A stretch of DNA of 9,179 nt from Thiomargarita sp. (GTDB lineage: Bacteria > Pseudomonadota > Gammaproteobacteria > Beggiatoales > Beggiatoaceae): NCBI GenBank assembly GCA_030635005.1, contig DAOVZS010000077.1, positions 1 through 9,179 of the forward strand. Reading direction: 5' to 3'. Positions 6,672 through 9,179 of the stretch are shown piece after piece. The notes under the pieces were generated by a model. It worked only from the letters and a program-made list of their open reading frames with translations, made no database searches and had not been told where the DNA came from. Position 1 is the first letter of the stretch, and each line of letters starts with the position of its first letter. Both the position numbers and the translations under genes were made by a program.

Positions 6672-8507
6672 ATGATTACCCTACGCAATTTTTCCCTGCA
6701 ACGTGGAACAAAACAATTATTTCATGACGTCAATATAACCCTGCATGTGGGTCAAAAAGTGGGTTTTATTGGTGCCAATGGCAGCGGTAAGTCCACTTTA
6801 TTTGCCTTGTTGCGTGGAGAATTGCAACCAGATGAGGGGGATGTTAGTTTTCCGCCTCGTTTAGTGATTGCACATGTACTCCAAGAAAGTCCCACAGTAT
6901 CTAAATCTGCTATTGAATATGTGTTGGATGGTGATCAGGAATTGCGTGATATTGAAGCACAATTAATGATCGCTCAACAGGCGGAAGATGGCATTCTTGA
7001 AGCCAATTGTCATGCTAAATTTGAGTCTGTTGATGGTTATACCGCACGTACACGGGCTGCACAATTAATGCATGGTTTGGGTTTTTTAGTGAGTGAGGAT
7101 GAGAAACCTGTGAAGGAATTTTCAGGCGGTTGGCGTATGCGTTTGAATTTAGCACGTGCGATGATGTGCCGTTCTGATTTATTATTATTGGATGAACCCA
7201 CGAATCACTTAGATTTAGATGCGGTGTTATGGTTTGAGCAATGGTTAAAACGTTATTCTGGGACTTTGTTATTGATTTCTCATGATCGAGATTTTTTGGA
7301 TAATGTGGTGGATACGATTGCACATTTGACACATAAAACCATTAATTTATATACAGGGAATTATGAGGGGTTTGAGCGACAACGGGCTGCTCAATTAGCG
7401 TTACAGCAAGCTGCCTATCAAAAACAACAACGAGAAGTCGCTCATATACAATCCTTTATTGACCGTTTTCGTTATAAAGCCAGCAAGGCAAAGCAGGCAC
7501 AAAGCCGTATAAATGCTTTGGCACGTATGGAAACGATTGCACCTGCACATGTAGATTCACCTTTTCATTTTAGTTTTCAGCCGCCCTTACGGATGCCCAA
7601 TCACTTGATTAATCTGGAAGAGGTGAGTGTGGGTTATAGCCAAGAAGCTGTGATTGAAAATATTACGGTGCGTATTGAGCCGGGTTCACGCATAGGGTTA
7701 TTGGGGGCAAATGGGGCAGGTAAATCGACCTTTATTAAATTATTGGCAGGCTTACTGGCACCGATACAGGGTACGTGTATTTTAGGAGAAGGTGTTAAAA
7801 TTGGTTATTTTGCACAACATCAAGTAGAACAATTACATGATGATGAAAGCCCGTTACAACATTTACAACGTATCGATGCACAGACAAAAGAACAGGTATT
7901 TCGTAATTTTTTAGGCGGCTTTAATTTTTTTGGAGATGCGCCGATTGCGCCTTTTTCAGGAGGAGAGAAAGCCCGTTTAGCGTTAGCCTTATTAATATGG
8001 CAACGTCCTAATATCTTATTATTAGATGAACCGACGAATCATTTAGATTTAGAAATGCGGCTTGCACTTACTTTAGCCTTACAAGACTATACGGGTGCTT
8101 TGATTATTGTCTCTCATGATCGCCATTTGTTACGCACTACGACGGATTCGTTATTATTAGTCTCACAAAAACGTGTGACATCTTTTGAAGGAGATTTAGC
8201 AGATTATCGTCAATGGTTATTAGAAGAGCGTACTGTTCAAGCCAAACCAGCGGTGGTTCAAAGCCGTTCCGAAAAGGCGGCACAACGTGAGCTTCGTCGG
8301 GCTTTACAAAATCGTTTAAAGACAGTTGAAAAAAAGTTAGATACTTTAAGTACAGAAAAAAGTACGATTGAAACCTTATTATCTGATCCCAGTCTTTACA
8401 ATGATAAAGACACATTACAAAAATATATACGTCAACAAGTGACTGTCTCTAAAGAATTAGCAGAAACAGAAGAGTTATGGTTAGATATTACTGAAGCCTT
8501 GGAGTAA
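6672..8507 (+). CDS. yheS: ABC-F family ATP-binding protein (YheS-type)
   Basis: A soluble 611-residue protein with two ATP-binding cassettes and no membrane segment. Cassette 1: Walker A GANGSGKST (34-42), signature SGGWRMRLNLA (151-161), Walker B LLLDEP (171-176), SHDR (203-206). Cassette 2: Walker A GANGAGKST (345-353), signature SGGEKARLALA (429-439), Walker B LLLDEP (449-454), SHDR (481-484). The linker at about 237-290 (QSRINALARME) corresponds to the ABC-F tRNA-interaction region, and residues from about 533 form a charged coiled coil. Long stretches match E. coli YheS, including RRALQ-like arginine-rich C-terminal segments. ABC-F proteins bind the ribosomal E site and help stalled ribosomes; the exact substrate of YheS here is inferred. 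The gene starts 9 bp after the antiporter stop with only a weak ribosome binding site, so coupling is likely. Confidence 0.96.
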   Translation: MITLRNFSLQRGTKQLFHDVNITLHVGQKVGFIGANGSGKSTLFALLRGELQPDEGDVSFPPRLVIAHVLQESPTVSKSAIEYVLDGDQELRDIEAQLMIAQQAEDGILEANCHAKFESVDGYTARTRAAQLMHGLGFLVSEDEKPVKEFSGGWRMRLNLARAMMCRSDLLLLDEPTNHLDLDAVLWFEQWLKRYSGTLLLISHDRDFLDNVVDTIAHLTHKTINLYTGNYEGFERQRAAQLALQQAAYQKQQREVAHIQSFIDRFRYKASKAKQAQSRINALARMETIAPAHVDSPFHFSFQPPLRMPNHLINLEEVSVGYSQEAVIENITVRIEPGSRIGLLGANGAGKSTFIKLLAGLLAPIQGTCILGEGVKIGYFAQHQVEQLHDDESPLQHLQRIDAQTKEQVFRNFLGGFNFFGDAPIAPFSGGEKARLALALLIWQRPNILLLDEPTNHLDLEMRLALTLALQDYTGALIIVSHDRHLLRTTTDSLLLVSQKRVTSFEGDLADYRQWLLEERTVQAKPAVVQSRSEKAAQRELRRALQNRLKTVEKKLDTLSTEKSTIETLLSDPSLYNDKDTLQKYIRQQVTVSKELAETEELWLDITEALE

Positions 8508-8519
8508 TTAATCACTCAT

Positions 8520-8549
8520 ATCAACTCTGGGGCGTTGCCCTAGGGTGAT
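8520..8549 (+). repeat. GGGC-GTT-GCCC hairpin after yheS
   Basis: Starting 13 nt after the yheS stop, bases 8520-8533 can pair with 8537-8549 around a GTT loop. The core GGGC/GCCC is perfect and is extended outward by about nine more pairs, two of them G-T, with one bulged A. No T run follows, so it is more likely an mRNA 3'-end stem than a full intrinsic terminator. Its core GGGGCGTTGCCCTAGG is clearly related to the tandem repeats at 107-236. Confidence 0.6.
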
Positions 8550-8619
8550 GAGCTAATAACTGATAACGCATAAAAACCCTATCTCTTCGAAAAACGCTCA
8601 AAAATCGCCAAAATCCAGC

Positions 8620-8761
8620 AAATAAAAGCTTGACAATGAATCTTTGAATATGTTTTAATAGCTTGTCAGAACCAAGGGTGACTTGAATTGAATAATAGCT
8701 TGAATATCTGAAATAAAAGCTTAACATTCAAAATCAGGTACTCTCTCTACAGTCATAGCTT
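8620..8761 (+). repeat. Degenerate AGCTT-centred repeats upstream of the CRISPR leader
   Basis: AGCTT recurs at 8627, 8660, 8697, 8718 and 8757, each preceded by an A/T-rich run (AAATAAA, TTTTAAT, AATAAT, AAATAAA, GTCAT). The two best copies, 8620-8635 and 8711-8726, are identical at 15 of 16 positions (AAATAAAAGCTT then GACA or AACA). The spacing is irregular (33, 37, 21 and 39 bp), so this is not a simple tandem repeat. It may be a cluster of protein-binding sites or a decayed repeat in front of the CRISPR leader. The role is unknown. Confidence 0.5.
8630..8659 (+). promoter_or_regulatory. Predicted sigma70 promoter pointing toward the CRISPR array
   Basis: TTGACA (8630-8635) is a perfect -35 box. 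TTTAAT (8654-8659) follows after 18 bp and matches 4 of 6 bases of TATAAT. Transcription would start near 8666, about 310 nt before the first repeat. That is long for a CRISPR leader transcript, so the nearer TATAAT at 8854 is an alternative. Confidence 0.4.
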
Positions 8762-8782
8762 AAAAAAATTTCTTTTGAAATC

Positions 8783-8976
8783 AAGAGGGTGCGCGGTTTT
8801 ACGGAAAAGCCGAAAAAACGATTTGTCTTGAGAATGAGTGTTGAAAAACTGTTTATAATCAACGACTTAAAACATGCAAAATTCGTGCCACGGAGCACAG
8901 ATTTTAACCACAAAATTAGTGTGTTAATTGTTGTCTCTAACTCTTTGAAATTTAAAGGGAAAAAAAAAGGTCTAGG
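8783..8976 (+). promoter_or_regulatory. Putative CRISPR leader
   Basis: This non-coding, mostly AT-rich stretch ends in GGG plus eight A residues a few bases before the first repeat. It holds a small hairpin (CGGTTTT-ACGG-AAAA-G-CCG, 8794-8812, one bulged G) and a perfect -10 box TATAAT at 8854-8859. The best matching -35, TTGAGA at 8828-8833, is 20 bp away, longer than usual. Position and composition fit a leader in which the array is transcribed left to right, in agreement with the repeat's 3' handle. A reading frame starting with GTG at 8789 runs straight into the repeats and is not taken as a gene. Confidence 0.6.
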
Positions 8977-9179
8977 GTCAGCGCTGATCCCGCCACTGTC
9001 GGCGATTGAAACTCATAACCCATCCTTCGTAAATGTCTTTGGTCAGCGCTGATCCCGCCACTGTCGGCGATTGAGACTATCATTATAATTATTACTTATA
9101 GATATGTCGTCAGCGCTGATCCCGCCACTGTCGGCGATTGAGACCCCGAAATGATCACCGGTATACATCTTATTGTCAG
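8977..9179 (+). CRISPR. CRISPR array, 36-bp repeats, truncated by the window end
   Basis: Complete repeats lie at 8977-9012, 9042-9077 and 9109-9144, and the first five bases of a fourth at 9175-9179. Spacers are 29 bp (9013-9041), 31 bp (9078-9108) and 30 bp (9145-9174), all different. The repeat starts with the perfect palindrome TCAGCGCTGA after one G, then has a CGCC-ACTGTC-GGCG hairpin, then the last eight bases ATTGARAC. Repeat 1 has ATTGAAAC; repeats 2 and 3 have ATTGAGAC. A hairpin followed by an 8-nt ATTGAAAC-like tail is typical of Cas6-processed class 1 systems (type I or III), with the tail as the crRNA 5' handle, which sets the direction left to right. Spacers of about 30 bp are short for type III. 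No cas genes are in the window, so the subtype is open. Confidence 0.96.

Noticed and set aside
8557..8563. Single TAACTGA heptamer, a repeat reported as abundant in some Beggiatoaceae
   Set aside because: One heptamer is expected by chance in AT-rich DNA; no tandem copies were seen here.
8521..8727. Minus-strand 68-residue reading frame right of yheS
   Set aside because: It ends inside the GGGCGTTGCCC hairpin and covers the AGCTT repeats. No recognisable domain or clear ribosome binding site; more likely non-coding.
8789..9052. Plus-strand 87-residue frame with GTG start
   Set aside because: It reads through the putative leader into the first CRISPR repeat and spacer and ends in the second repeat, so it is not a plausible protein.
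9013..9174. Possible match of a spacer to another part of the window (self-targeting)
   Set aside because: By eye none of the three spacers matches elsewhere in the window. Origin from phage or plasmid cannot be judged without a database search.

Overview
The window reads as chromosomal DNA from a low-GC gammaproteobacterium. HemE, the YheS-type ABC-F protein and the YrbG-type antiporter are all close in sequence to gammaproteobacterial versions. The AT-rich codon use, the HEAT-repeat membrane protein, the GGGCGTTGCCC palindromic repeats and the CRISPR array together suggest a large-genome sulfur bacterium of the Beggiatoaceae/Thiotrichales kind. That last assignment is inference, since no rRNA gene is present.

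Layout. Positions 1-295 are non-coding: small hairpins and about five tandem copies of a 25-26 bp unit carrying CCTAGGGCGTT. Positions 296-5496 hold five tightly packed minus-strand genes, read in the order hemE (uroporphyrinogen decarboxylase), a DUF368 membrane protein, thiS (sulfur carrier), thrC (threonine synthase) and a 628-residue membrane protein with a HEAT-repeat tail. hemE and the DUF368 gene overlap by 8 bp, and thrC and the HEAT gene are 10 bp apart. A short divergent promoter region (5497-5606) separates this block from two plus-strand genes: a sodium/calcium antiporter (5607-6662) and, 9 bp later, a yheS-like ABC-F ATPase (6672-8507).

Positions 8508-8976 have no credible gene. 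They hold a strong hairpin related to the left-end repeats, a series of AGCTT-centred degenerate repeats with a good sigma70-like promoter, and an AT-rich stretch that looks like a CRISPR leader. A CRISPR array starts at 8977 and runs off the window end: three complete 36-bp repeats, three spacers of 29-31 bp, and the first 5 bp of a fourth repeat. In each repeat a short hairpin ends exactly 8 nt before the repeat end, which fits Cas6-type processing with an ATTGARAC handle and transcription left to right. No cas gene lies in the window.

The genes are mostly housekeeping: heme synthesis, probable undecaprenyl-phosphate recycling, thiamine sulfur transfer, threonine synthesis, ion exchange and ribosome-associated ABC-F function. 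The less ordinary parts are the HEAT membrane protein, an orphan thiS preceded by a perfect hairpin, the two repeat families and the CRISPR locus. I did not find a clearly new multi-gene system.
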